Positions 1 through 7,057 of a stretch of 33,246 nucleotides of DNA are shown here, in pieces. A model generated the notes under the pieces. The model ran no database searches. It worked only from the letters and a program-made list of their open reading frames with translations, and was not told the DNA's origin. Every line of letters begins with the position of its first letter. Positions within the stretch are counted from its first letter, which is position 1. The stretch spans positions 1 to 33,246 of the forward strand of contig JAAUSA010000030.1 of the NCBI GenBank assembly GCA_012031975.1, read 5' to 3'. The translations under genes were made by a program, and so were the position numbers. Origin of the DNA: Alkalinema sp. RU_4_3 (GTDB lineage: Bacteria; Cyanobacteriota; Cyanobacteriia; Leptolyngbyales; Leptolyngbyaceae).

Positions 1-1
1 G

Positions 2-105
2 TTGGGGGATACACCGGATAAGCAGCCTCCAAGCTCCAGTCCTGAAGGGACTTCTAGGTGCTAGCCCGCACTTCCAGTCGCGGGTGGGCTGGGAGCTCAG
101 TGACA
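2..105 (+). other. Hairpin-rich sequence, possible right end of an IS200/IS605-type (tnpB) element
   Basis: Several nested stems are visible. AGCTCC near 33 pairs with GGGAGCT near 91. AGTCC/GGACT closes a short loop near 37-51. GCCCGC near 64 pairs with GCGGGT near 80. The block ends with GGGAGCTCAGTGAC. From position 2 an open frame runs 20 codons to a TAG at 62-64, which could be the C-terminus of a protein entering from the left. A short C-terminal coding tail followed by compact hairpins is what the right end and guide-RNA region of IS605-family tnpB elements look like. The tnpB gene itself is outside the window, so this is inference; a free-standing structured RNA is an alternative. No gene is supported between 105 and 336. 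Confidence 0.3.
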
Positions 106-335
106 AATTTTCTGTGGGAGGATTGTTGAATTTGGAATTGCTGTTCTGATACCCGTAAAGGCTTCTGACAGGATTTCGTCCTTGCCCAAACCCCGTTCCG
201 GCAACTCTCGTACCATGCGCCTTATAGCGCTCACAGAACCTTCGATAGACCTCAGCACAAGCCGCCAAGCTAGCCGCCAAGTTCCCCAAGGACGATCGAC
301 TATCATGAAAGCTAGACAACAGACCGATCACCCCA

Positions 336-821
336 ATGAAACCCGGCAGCAAATACTATCGCCTCTTCCAACACCTCCAGACGATCGCCCAGCCCGAGAT
401 CACCCTCACGATCGAAGCGATCGCCCAACTCATCGACGGCGATCTCTCCCCAAAAGCCTACGAAACCCGTGCCTGGTGGAGTAACCGCGACAGTAAAAGC
501 GCCGTCCAAGCCGCTGCCTGGATACAAGCGGGCTACCACATCACAAAGATCGATCTCCCTGCCCAAACCATTACCTTCCAGAAATTCCAAACCCAATACA
601 ACATCAAAGAGCAAAACGGCACCATCCTCTGGGACCAAACCGCCATCAAGGCCCTCCGCAAGCATATGGACCTGACCCAAGCCGACTTCAGCCAGGAACT
701 CGGCGTCCGCCGCCAAACCGTCAGTGAATGGGAAAGTGGCGTCTACCTTCCCGATCGCGCCACCTCTAAACACTTCGATCGCCTCGCGAAGCAGGTCCAG
801 TTTCCCAAAGATCAGCCCTAG
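336..821 (+). CDS. DUF7662-like N-terminal domain fused to a C-terminal XRE-type helix-turn-helix
   Basis: 161 residues. Residues about 4-85 resemble the DUF7662 family: an EITLT strand near residue 21, a RAWWSN motif near 45, an AAAWIQAGY segment and a final ITF strand. Residues about 103-150 form a helix-turn-helix of the Cro/CI type, with LTQADFSQELGV then RRQTVSEWESG. The protein is probably a cytoplasmic DNA-binding regulator; its target and ligand are unknown. DUF7662 is often found in small stand-alone proteins, so the fusion to an HTH is notable. The ATG at 336 has no clear Shine-Dalgarno sequence, but it begins exactly where the conserved domain begins. A long reverse-strand frame covers the same DNA and is rejected because only this strand shows domain signatures. 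Confidence 0.8.
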   Translation: MKPGSKYYRLFQHLQTIAQPEITLTIEAIAQLIDGDLSPKAYETRAWWSNRDSKSAVQAAAWIQAGYHITKIDLPAQTITFQKFQTQYNIKEQNGTILWDQTAIKALRKHMDLTQADFSQELGVRRQTVSEWESGVYLPDRATSKHFDRLAKQVQFPKDQP

Positions 822-1249
822 GATAGATCGACATTTGTCCGGCAAGCGTTCAGTATTGATGTATTCATCTCTAGCGCGATCTTTTCCCATGCAAGCACCT
901 AGAGCCCTATTCCTGTTCCCCGACGGCAATATTTACCCCGACAACCTCGTCTGCTCTGGCGTCCTCTCCCCCGATGGGCTACCCTGCCCCTACTCCGATC
1001 ATGGGCGCTTTCCGGAACTGATTACCGTCAATGTCAATGCCCCCGGCTATGAGCCTGGCCGGGGACGATCGGGCGATCGATCGCCCCCCTGCGCCAAATA
1101 CCACCTCGGTCACCTCGGCCATTGGCAAAATTACAATGACCAAACCTTCCCAGAGGACCTGCTGCCCCTGCGACTGTTCAAATGCAAAATGTGGTTTTGG
1201 GTGGTGGTGTTGGGATTGTATGAGAGCGATCCCACCCAAGTTAAATGAC
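822..1249. other. Intergenic stretch without a recognisable gene
   Basis: Open frames exist on both strands, but none has a recognisable domain, a convincing ribosome-binding site or protein-like periodicity. The only clear structure is a perfect 16-bp palindrome at 1071-1086 (GGGCGATCGATCGCCC), an extended HIP1-type word. No tRNA-like or terminator structure was seen. Confidence 0.5.
1071..1086. repeat. Extended HIP1-type palindrome
   Basis: GGGCGATCGATCGCCC is a perfect self-complementary 16-mer built around the CGATCG core. HIP1 words are over-represented throughout the window, as known for many cyanobacteria; this one is longer than usual and lies outside any gene I can support. Confidence 0.5.
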
Positions 1250-2611
1250 CTATAGAGCGTTCTCCTTCAATTGCTCTATGGCCAGACCATTCAACCAGCC
1301 AGTCCGATCCAAACGATCGCGTTTCCCCCGTTCCTGGGACGCCAAAATATGGGTGGCGATTGCCTGTTGGTACAGCACTGTCATGCGATCGACCTTAGCT
1401 TCCCAATCGAAATGCTCCCGCGCCCGTTGCTGAGCCGCCTGACCCATGGAGATGCGCAACTCCGGCGACTGAGCCAGCTTCACCATTGCAGCACTAAGGC
1501 CCTCAATAAAGCCCTCATGACAGGTTGGCTCTACCAAAATGCCACAGTCGTCATTGAGATAATCCGTCGGACCACCCCAGTTTGTTGCAATAGCAGGCAG
1601 CCCCGCCGTCATCGCTTCAAGCACCACCGAACCCCCACATTCAAGCAAACTCGGTAACACCAGGGCATCTGCCTGCTCTAGGAGCGCTGAACAGTCTGGC
1701 TGCGATCGCCAACCCGCAAACCAAATCTTACCTGCCTGTTCTGGTTGGTCACTGAGAATGCCCAGGGCCTCAGCCTGCTGCTGGAGCGCCGCACGATCTT
1801 CCCCATCGCCAATAATCGTCAAGGTGATTGGAGCCTGGGCTGCTGCTGTGGTGAACGCCTCTAGGAGCAAATCCACGGCCTTCCAATGGACCAAGCGGCC
1901 CATAAAGGCATAGCGTGTCACTGCTGAATCAGGTTTAGCGACACGATCCGCCGATTCCCAGACCGACAAATCGACTCCATTTTCGACCATTTCCACCACA
2001 TTCTGGCAAACCCCTTGGGGCAGTGCTTGGCGGGTTCGTTGATTGGCCACCAGCAGGAGCGCTGCTTTCTTTTTACCGGGCATTAGGGTATTCATCAAGC
2101 CAGAGGCCTTGCGGCCTAGGGCCAAGGTTTTATCCACCAAGGGGCTTTGCATTTTCCGGAAGGCCGGGGGATAATTCATGCCACCATTCATTGGGCCGAT
2201 CACCACAGGTGCGCCCAGGTCATAGAGCATCGAAGGCTCCTTGGGCGACACAGGCATCGGCTGGTGGATCACATTAATCTGCTCCTGCTGCACCAACTGC
2301 CGTACTTTCCGGCGCTGGGCCATCTGGGTCAGCAACCGCATCATAAAGCCCGTCGTAAAGTAGGCCAGCCGTCCGGGCAGCATACAGGTCATGCGCCACA
2401 GCATAGGATTCCAGATCGAATCTTCGATGTATATAATGTTCGGATCGCCTGGGAACATTGCATCCAGTTCCGCCCTTGTCCGCATGTGAACCACCAGCCA
2501 GACTGGGGTTCCGCGATCGCGCAGCACACGGTAATAATGGAGGGGCAAAGCGGCCTCACCGCCAAACGCCGCAGACGCATGTTCAGCTACAATCAATACT
2601 CGAAGACCCAT
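1250..2611 (-). CDS. Glycosyltransferase family 4 (GT-B fold)
   Basis: 453 residues from the ATG at 2611. It probably transfers a sugar from a nucleotide-sugar donor to a polysaccharide or lipid acceptor on the cytoplasmic side. The N-terminal Rossmann half starts LRVLIVAEHASAAFGGEA, where the glycine-rich loop is typical of GT4 enzymes. The C-terminal half has FMGRLVHWKAVDLLLEAF, then IIGDGEDRAAL, LPSLLECGGSVVLEAM (the E-x7-E-type donor-site region) and a GLPAIATNWGG loop. The start at 2611 has GAGG about 8 bases upstream and begins right at the fold. An in-frame ATG at 2716, with GGAG upstream, would add 35 residues including a short hydrophobic stretch; I consider it less likely but possible. 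The gene is last in a minus-strand run after the porin. Donor and acceptor are not predictable. Confidence 0.85.
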   Translation of the reverse strand: MGLRVLIVAEHASAAFGGEAALPLHYYRVLRDRGTPVWLVVHMRTRAELDAMFPGDPNIIYIEDSIWNPMLWRMTCMLPGRLAYFTTGFMMRLLTQMAQRRKVRQLVQQEQINVIHQPMPVSPKEPSMLYDLGAPVVIGPMNGGMNYPPAFRKMQSPLVDKTLALGRKASGLMNTLMPGKKKAALLLVANQRTRQALPQGVCQNVVEMVENGVDLSVWESADRVAKPDSAVTRYAFMGRLVHWKAVDLLLEAFTTAAAQAPITLTIIGDGEDRAALQQQAEALGILSDQPEQAGKIWFAGWRSQPDCSALLEQADALVLPSLLECGGSVVLEAMTAGLPAIATNWGGPTDYLNDDCGILVEPTCHEGFIEGLSAAMVKLAQSPELRISMGQAAQQRAREHFDWEAKVDRMTVLYQQAIATHILASQERGKRDRLDRTGWLNGLAIEQLKENAL

Positions 2612-2780
2612 GGAGCTAGCCTCAATTTCAGGAAGGATTTCACGAAAATTGGTAGTCTCTTTCTTAATAATTAAAAGAAGAATCATCCCTGCGCCGAATA
2701 CAGACAGCTTAGCCATTCTGTATCTCCGTATGCCTCAGCGATCGCCCAGCGGACCTATCTCCTTCTGACGGTAAATCCAC

Positions 2781-4274
2781 TCAAAACGAAAACACCCCTC
2801 GCAGCGTTCCGGTGACGATCGTCCCATTACTGCGCTGATTGCCCGCATTGCTGATCACCTGGACGATCGGGGTGAGGCGAAAATTCTTGCTGACAGGAAT
2901 ATTATAGAATCCCTCAAAATTAGTCTGAGTTGCATTGCCGATCGAGCTGAGAATAAAGGGCCGAGCGATGCCAATCCCGGCCAAATCACCGTTGCGCAAT
3001 AGATCTTGGAAGGCAATTCCAGCAGACCAATATTGAGGTTTGATATCCCCAAGAATTGTATTGGGGTAGGAACCATTACCATAGCGGGCAAACAACCCCA
3101 CTTTACGGCTCAAGGCCAAATCCGCATTGGCCCCAAACACCTTGTATTGACTACTGAGCAATTCCCCACCGCTGTATTGCAATCGTAAACTGAACGCCTT
3201 GCCCGGTGCATATTCCAGTTCGACAATCCCCGTATAGGGATCGCCAAACAATCCACCCTTGGCCCCGCCGCCGATCGCTGGGAACAGTCGAATATCCTGG
3301 GGCCGTCCGCCGCCAAAGAACTGCTGATTTTCCGGCAGACTGGTGGAGCCGCTGCTAGCAATATAGATGCCTCGTAGGGAGAAGGGGCCTTGGTTGGGAT
3401 TCCAGGCGATCGCCGCACCCGCCCCACCGGGCCTTGGCAGCAGAATGAAGTTATTCACCAAGGCCGAGGTGGAAAAATCACGAAAACTTGTATTGGCATA
3501 GCGGTTTTTGTCAATAAAGTCCGGGGCAACCATCTGTGGTCCTAGGGTAACACTCAAGTCGCGAGCGGGTGAAAACGTATAGTAGGCACGGGCTAGGCTC
3601 ACTTCCTGCCGTCCGGGGATTGTAAAATCAAGTACACTGCCGAGGTTGGGTTCTAGATAGCCTGCGGCATTATCCCCGATGCCGGGACTAGCGGACAGGA
3701 GGCGGAGTTTGAGTAGATCCTTGTCTGTGAAACTGGTGTTGAGATCCAAACTCACACGGTACAGGCTTGTTGCCTTGGGCTGATCCTGGGTTACTGTTGC
3801 CCCTCGGGGAGCCAAAACTCGATCGCCCCCAAACCCCCCAGCATTCACCGCAAATATCGCTTGCCCAGTTAGTTTCGTCGTGGTCGAAAACTGCTGTTTC
3901 TCGATTGTCCCTGTCGCCGTTTCCAGCTGATCCACTCGACCTTTAAGTGCGGTTAGTTCTGCCGCGAAATCTGTCTGTAATCGCTGTAAAACTTGGAGGT
4001 CTTCCTTTTTGACGGCATCGATCGCACCAATCTGCTCGTTGATCTGATGACCTCCGGTCGATCGTAGACCATCGAGACAGGCATTCAACCCGGTGGCAAA
4101 CTCCGATCGCGTCAAGGCCCGATTGACTCGGAAGGTGCGGTCTGGGTAACCCGCAATACAGCCATAGCGCTCTACCAAACTTTGCAGGGATTGAAAGGCC
4201 CAATCCGTGGGTTTCACATCAGTAAGTTGGCTGACGGAGGTGACTTGGGCGATGGGTAGAATGAACGGAAACAT
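2781..4274 (-). CDS. SLH-domain OprB-type outer-membrane porin (iron uptake porin family)
   Basis: 497 residues. An S-layer-homology domain occupies about residues 14-70 (VKPTDWAFQSLQSLVERYG, then an AGYPD segment and LTRSEFATGLNAC). A short coiled coil follows at about 85-120, then a carbohydrate-selective OprB-like beta-barrel to a C-terminal phenylalanine, typical of outer-membrane proteins. In this cyanobacterial family the SLH part faces the peptidoglycan and the barrel forms the channel for small solutes or inorganic ions. The ATG at 4274 lies 2 bases after the MFS stop (TAA at 4279-4277), so the two genes are probably co-transcribed and translationally coupled. Oddly, only about 8 residues precede the sequence that normally follows signal-peptide cleavage, and an in-frame stop lies about 27 bases upstream with no ATG, GTG or TTG between, so a full signal peptide is missing. 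Confidence 0.85.
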   Translation of the reverse strand: MFPFILPIAQVTSVSQLTDVKPTDWAFQSLQSLVERYGCIAGYPDRTFRVNRALTRSEFATGLNACLDGLRSTGGHQINEQIGAIDAVKKEDLQVLQRLQTDFAAELTALKGRVDQLETATGTIEKQQFSTTTKLTGQAIFAVNAGGFGGDRVLAPRGATVTQDQPKATSLYRVSLDLNTSFTDKDLLKLRLLSASPGIGDNAAGYLEPNLGSVLDFTIPGRQEVSLARAYYTFSPARDLSVTLGPQMVAPDFIDKNRYANTSFRDFSTSALVNNFILLPRPGGAGAAIAWNPNQGPFSLRGIYIASSGSTSLPENQQFFGGGRPQDIRLFPAIGGGAKGGLFGDPYTGIVELEYAPGKAFSLRLQYSGGELLSSQYKVFGANADLALSRKVGLFARYGNGSYPNTILGDIKPQYWSAGIAFQDLLRNGDLAGIGIARPFILSSIGNATQTNFEGFYNIPVSKNFRLTPIVQVISNAGNQRSNGTIVTGTLRGVFSF

Positions 4275-4276
4275 GA

Positions 4277-5473
4277 TTAGGTGCGTGAACTTGTGAGATT
4301 ACGAACTTGGGATTTCAAGATGGCAAATCCGAGGCCAAGGAGCGTTAAAATGCCGCCCGTCAAGGCATAGGTGCCGCCGAGGCCAAAGGCTTTGGTCAAG
4401 GGCTGGGTGACAATGGGCGATAAAAACTGGCCTAAAAACATCGAAGTCGAGAGCCAGCCTAGGGCCTTACCCCGGACCGTATCCGGCACCGCACCACTGA
4501 GCCAAACCGTCATGTTCGGCATCAAAATGCCCAGTCCCATGCCCGCGATCGCCAATCCCACCAAAGCCTGTGCCCAGTTTGACGACTGTCCAATCAGGAG
4601 ATAACCAATGCCCATGAAGCCAAAAATGATCGGCAAAAAGGTGACGAACTCCATCCGCTGTTTGAGTTTGCCATAGGTGAGCGAAGCCGCCGCACTGAAA
4701 AGGGTACAGAGGGCGATCGCCAGCCCACTTTGGGACGGAGCGGCTTTGAGCAACCCATCTAGGAAGAATGGCAACTGCACCGGAATCAGGTAAAACGCAA
4801 TCTGACTGAGGGTGGTGAGGCCATAGATAATGGCGAGGACGGCGATCGGAGTGGTTTGAGTTGGTGTATTAGAGACCGTAGCAGTGTTTCTTTCGCGGTT
4901 GGGTTCTAAAATGAATAGGACAATCAGCGGCATAATCAGCCAAGCAAATAGATAAATCCCAAACGGGAAATGCCAGTTCTGCTGGGCCAAGGCTCCACCG
5001 AGGGTGAGAAATAAAACGCCACCTAAGCCCATTGATCCCGCTTGCAAACCCATGAAGGCAGCTCTGGCTGGGCCTGCGTAGTAGTCAGCGATCAGCGTCG
5101 TGGCACTGACCATCACCCCGGACACGGCTAAACCCAAAATTGCTCGGCCCGCTAAAATCGCAGTCAGGTTCTCCAGATATAGCCCTGAACTTCCGGCTAG
5201 GCCATACAAAATCGCGCTGATCAGAAGCAAGGATTTTCGACCAAAGCGATCGACGATCATCCCCGCTACCGGAGAGCCGATCACAATGAACAAGGCTGGC
5301 AGCGTAATCACCAGTTTGACCAGAGTGGTGCGCAGGTCAGGATCAGCGATCGCCCCTTCAAACTGATGTTTCATGGCAGGCAGCGCTGGCGCAACCGTTG
5401 CCCCTGCCATCACGGTCAAACTACTCGCCAATAGTAGCGTTAGTTTTGTGGTCCAGGAATTGGGGTTTGGCAT
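4277..5473 (-). CDS. Major facilitator superfamily transporter
   Basis: 398 residues from the ATG at 5473, which has GGTGAG about 5 bases upstream; a TTG at 5485 would add four residues. The sequence is almost entirely hydrophobic and can be divided into 12 membrane segments. The MFS loop 2-3 signature is present as GMIVDRFGRKSLLL at about residues 75-90, and a related loop follows segment 8. The length is typical of drug:proton antiporter-type MFS exporters, but the substrate cannot be read from the sequence. It is probably an inner-membrane efflux pump. It follows the flavodoxin gene by 36 bases and abuts the porin gene, so the three may form a stress-response or efflux operon. Confidence 0.85.
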   Translation of the reverse strand: MPNPNSWTTKLTLLLASSLTVMAGATVAPALPAMKHQFEGAIADPDLRTTLVKLVITLPALFIVIGSPVAGMIVDRFGRKSLLLISAILYGLAGSSGLYLENLTAILAGRAILGLAVSGVMVSATTLIADYYAGPARAAFMGLQAGSMGLGGVLFLTLGGALAQQNWHFPFGIYLFAWLIMPLIVLFILEPNRERNTATVSNTPTQTTPIAVLAIIYGLTTLSQIAFYLIPVQLPFFLDGLLKAAPSQSGLAIALCTLFSAAASLTYGKLKQRMEFVTFLPIIFGFMGIGYLLIGQSSNWAQALVGLAIAGMGLGILMPNMTVWLSGAVPDTVRGKALGWLSTSMFLGQFLSPIVTQPLTKAFGLGGTYALTGGILTLLGLGFAILKSQVRNLTSSRT

Positions 5474-5509
5474 TAAGCTCACCAATGCAACAGGGATTCT
5501 GTCGTTATA

Positions 5510-6088
5510 TTAACGATTCCAACGTTTTGTGGCAGCGGCGATTCGCTCACCGTAGAGGACAGAGGAGAGGCGATCGCCTGGGTCGAGTTCGACAGGTGTG
5601 GCCCCAGTAAAGTCAGGGGTGGCTTGCCCCATTACGCCCATGTAGGATCCTAAACGGTTGACGCCATTGGGCTGTGTCATTTCCCCAGCGCCCACCCAGA
5701 CCATCGAATGCTGGGCCGCATTAATGGCTAAGTAAAGCAATGTGCCTTGTTTGTCACCACTGAGCCCGCCGGAATGGGTAAAACCACCTGCAATCTTATC
5801 CTTCCAAAGCTGCTGTGCCCAGGCGCTGCTGACGCCATCGACAAAGGCTTTGAACTGGGCAGCAACACCACCCATGTACGTAGGCGTACCAAAGACGATC
5901 GCATCGGCCTGATTGAGTTGGGTGGCGATCGCTTCATCTTTCCAGCGTCCGTTTGTGATCTGTTCGCCGGTGATGCGCAGCAGTTGAACCGTGGTATCTG
6001 GCGTCTTCTGTGCGCCCTCGGCGATCGCTTCCGCCATCAAGTGAGCATGGCCTGTGCCGGAAAAATAGACAATTGCGATGGTTGCCAT
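5510..6088 (-). CDS. Flavodoxin-family protein (WrbA/NAD(P)H:quinone oxidoreductase-like)
   Basis: 192 residues. The FMN phosphate-binding loop is at the N-terminus (YFSGTGHAHLMAEAI, about residues 8-22). The second flavin loop is FGTPTYMGGVAAQFKAFVD at about 66-85, followed by KIAGGFTHSGG, as in WrbA-like flavodoxins. It is likely a soluble FMN protein reducing quinones or related electrophiles. The ATG at 6088 is preceded by GGAAG at a good distance. It is the first gene of the minus-strand run with the MFS transporter and porin. A frameshifted HxlR-family regulator is divergent from it; HxlR proteins often control quinone-detoxifying flavoproteins, so control by that regulator is plausible but inferred. 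Confidence 0.8.
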   Translation of the reverse strand: MATIAIVYFSGTGHAHLMAEAIAEGAQKTPDTTVQLLRITGEQITNGRWKDEAIATQLNQADAIVFGTPTYMGGVAAQFKAFVDGVSSAWAQQLWKDKIAGGFTHSGGLSGDKQGTLLYLAINAAQHSMVWVGAGEMTQPNGVNRLGSYMGVMGQATPDFTGATPVELDPGDRLSSVLYGERIAAATKRWNR

Positions 6089-6370
6089 GAGCTTCCTTCT
6101 AGAGTTATGAATGGGTTGTCGGTGGGACTATGCATAGTCTTGTGCCCAACCAGATCGCGCCAGAGGCAACATGAGCAGATACGAGCCAATTTCTTTGTTT
6201 GACGTTGAGCTTAAACGATGATTTGGCAGCAGTTTCGGCGGCTTGAGTCATGGGCGTCATTCCGTTGATTAATTGACTAATAACTGAGGGACGGAGATCG
6301 CCATCAGCTCACCTCCAATTATATGCTGAGCGATTGCTTCCCCGAAAGTACTTACTTTTTGGTAAGTGTC

Positions 6371-6460
6371 TTGTTGGCCAGCATTTTGTTAGCCAGCGTC
6401 TTGTTAGCCAGCGTCTTGTTGACCAGCATTTTGTCGGCTATTCTATTGTTGGCCAGCGTA
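6371..6460. repeat. Minisatellite: six degenerate 15-bp tandem units
   Basis: Six consecutive units of exactly 15 bp begin at 6371, 6386, 6401, 6416, 6431 and 6446. The consensus is TTGTTAGCCAGCGTC; units two and three are identical, and the fifth is the most diverged. A related partial unit may precede 6371. The array lies in the intergenic region between the divergent flavodoxin and HxlR genes and ends 19 bases before the HxlR ATG. The rest of 6089-6370 shows no gene. Confidence 0.85.
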
Positions 6461-6479
6461 CTGCGATCGAGGATGAGTT

Positions 6480-6826
6480 ATGGGCTCAGCACCAGAAGAT
6501 AGAACCTACCTTGTCCAAACAACATTGGGGGTTTTGGATGGGAAGTGGAAGATTTTGATTCTGTGGAACATTCGCGATCGACCTCAGCGGTTGAGTGAAT
6601 TAAAACGATTAATTCCGGAAATTAGTGAAAAATGCTGATTCAGCAATTGCGCGATCTAGAAAAAGACGGCATTGTGTATCGCCATGACTACGGCGAAATG
6701 CCTCCGCATGTAGAATATTCGTTTACCGCCCATGGTGAAACGCTCAAGCCAATTTTTCCTGTCCTGTGCAGTTGGGGCAGACTTCACCTTAAGCATCTTG
6801 AGGAGAGAGGTCGAGCGATCGAGTAA
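6480..6826 (+). pseudogene. HxlR-family winged-helix regulator, broken by a one-base deletion
   Basis: Reading from the ATG at 6480 gives TLGVLDGKWKILILWNI, then RLSELKRLIPEISEK, and then a stop at 6636. Continuing in the next frame from the A-run at 6628-6632 gives MLIQQLRDLEKDGIVYRH, then VEYSFTAHGETL and VLCSWG, the rest of an HxlR winged helix. Adding one A gives an intact 115-residue protein, the usual family length. HxlR/DUF24 regulators bind DNA as dimers and often sense quinones or reactive electrophiles through a cysteine before the first helix. Here that position appears to be tyrosine. It is divergent from the flavodoxin/MFS/porin genes and probably regulates them if functional. 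The frameshift may be a sequencing error or true loss. Confidence 0.8.
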
Positions 6827-6904
6827 TTACATCTCAGATGCTGTCTATCGATTAGAATATTACTAGCGTTTTACTGGAGCGATCGATCATCGAACATAGA
6901 AGCT

Positions 6905-7057
6905 ATGGATATTACAACAACGTTTAAACCTCAGGATCGCTATGAGTGGTGCGAGCGGTTGGGTTGTATTGTCCTGATTGATATTCGGATACCAGAGATG
7001 GATGGGGTGGTGGCCACGCGGGAAATTTGCCAAGGACCCAAGCCGCGATTTTTGTGA
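6905..7057 (+). pseudogene. Fragment of a response-regulator receiver domain
   Basis: An ATG frame of 50 codons contains IVLIDIRIPEMDGVVATREI, the phosphoacceptor aspartate strand and following loop of a NarL/CheY-type receiver domain. Only the middle of the domain is present: no N-terminal acidic pair precedes it, and the frame stops after PRFL. A second frame after the stop (IFVNSVLDAWDDEQW, about 7048-7094) may continue the domain with another frameshift. It is therefore a remnant. It lies antisense to the 3' end of the haemagglutinin-CHAT gene, whose last residues are read through its complement. Confidence 0.6.

Noticed and set aside
97-306. 69-codon minus-strand frame divergent from the DUF7662-like gene
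   Set aside because: It looks weakly protein-like, with helical Arg/Glu patterns, but has no recognisable domain and no ribosome-binding site, and it overlaps the possible transposon end.
312-929. 205-codon minus-strand frame opposite the DUF7662-like gene
   Set aside because: Glycine- and valine-rich translation without domain signals; it is the complement of a gene with clear DUF7662 and HTH motifs.
1071-1086. Palindrome as a regulatory operator
   Set aside because: It is built from HIP1 words that occur throughout the window, so no specific regulatory role can be claimed.
724-1248. Plus-strand frame in the 822-1249 gap
   Set aside because: It starts inside the previous gene, has no domain, and the composition is like a random translation.
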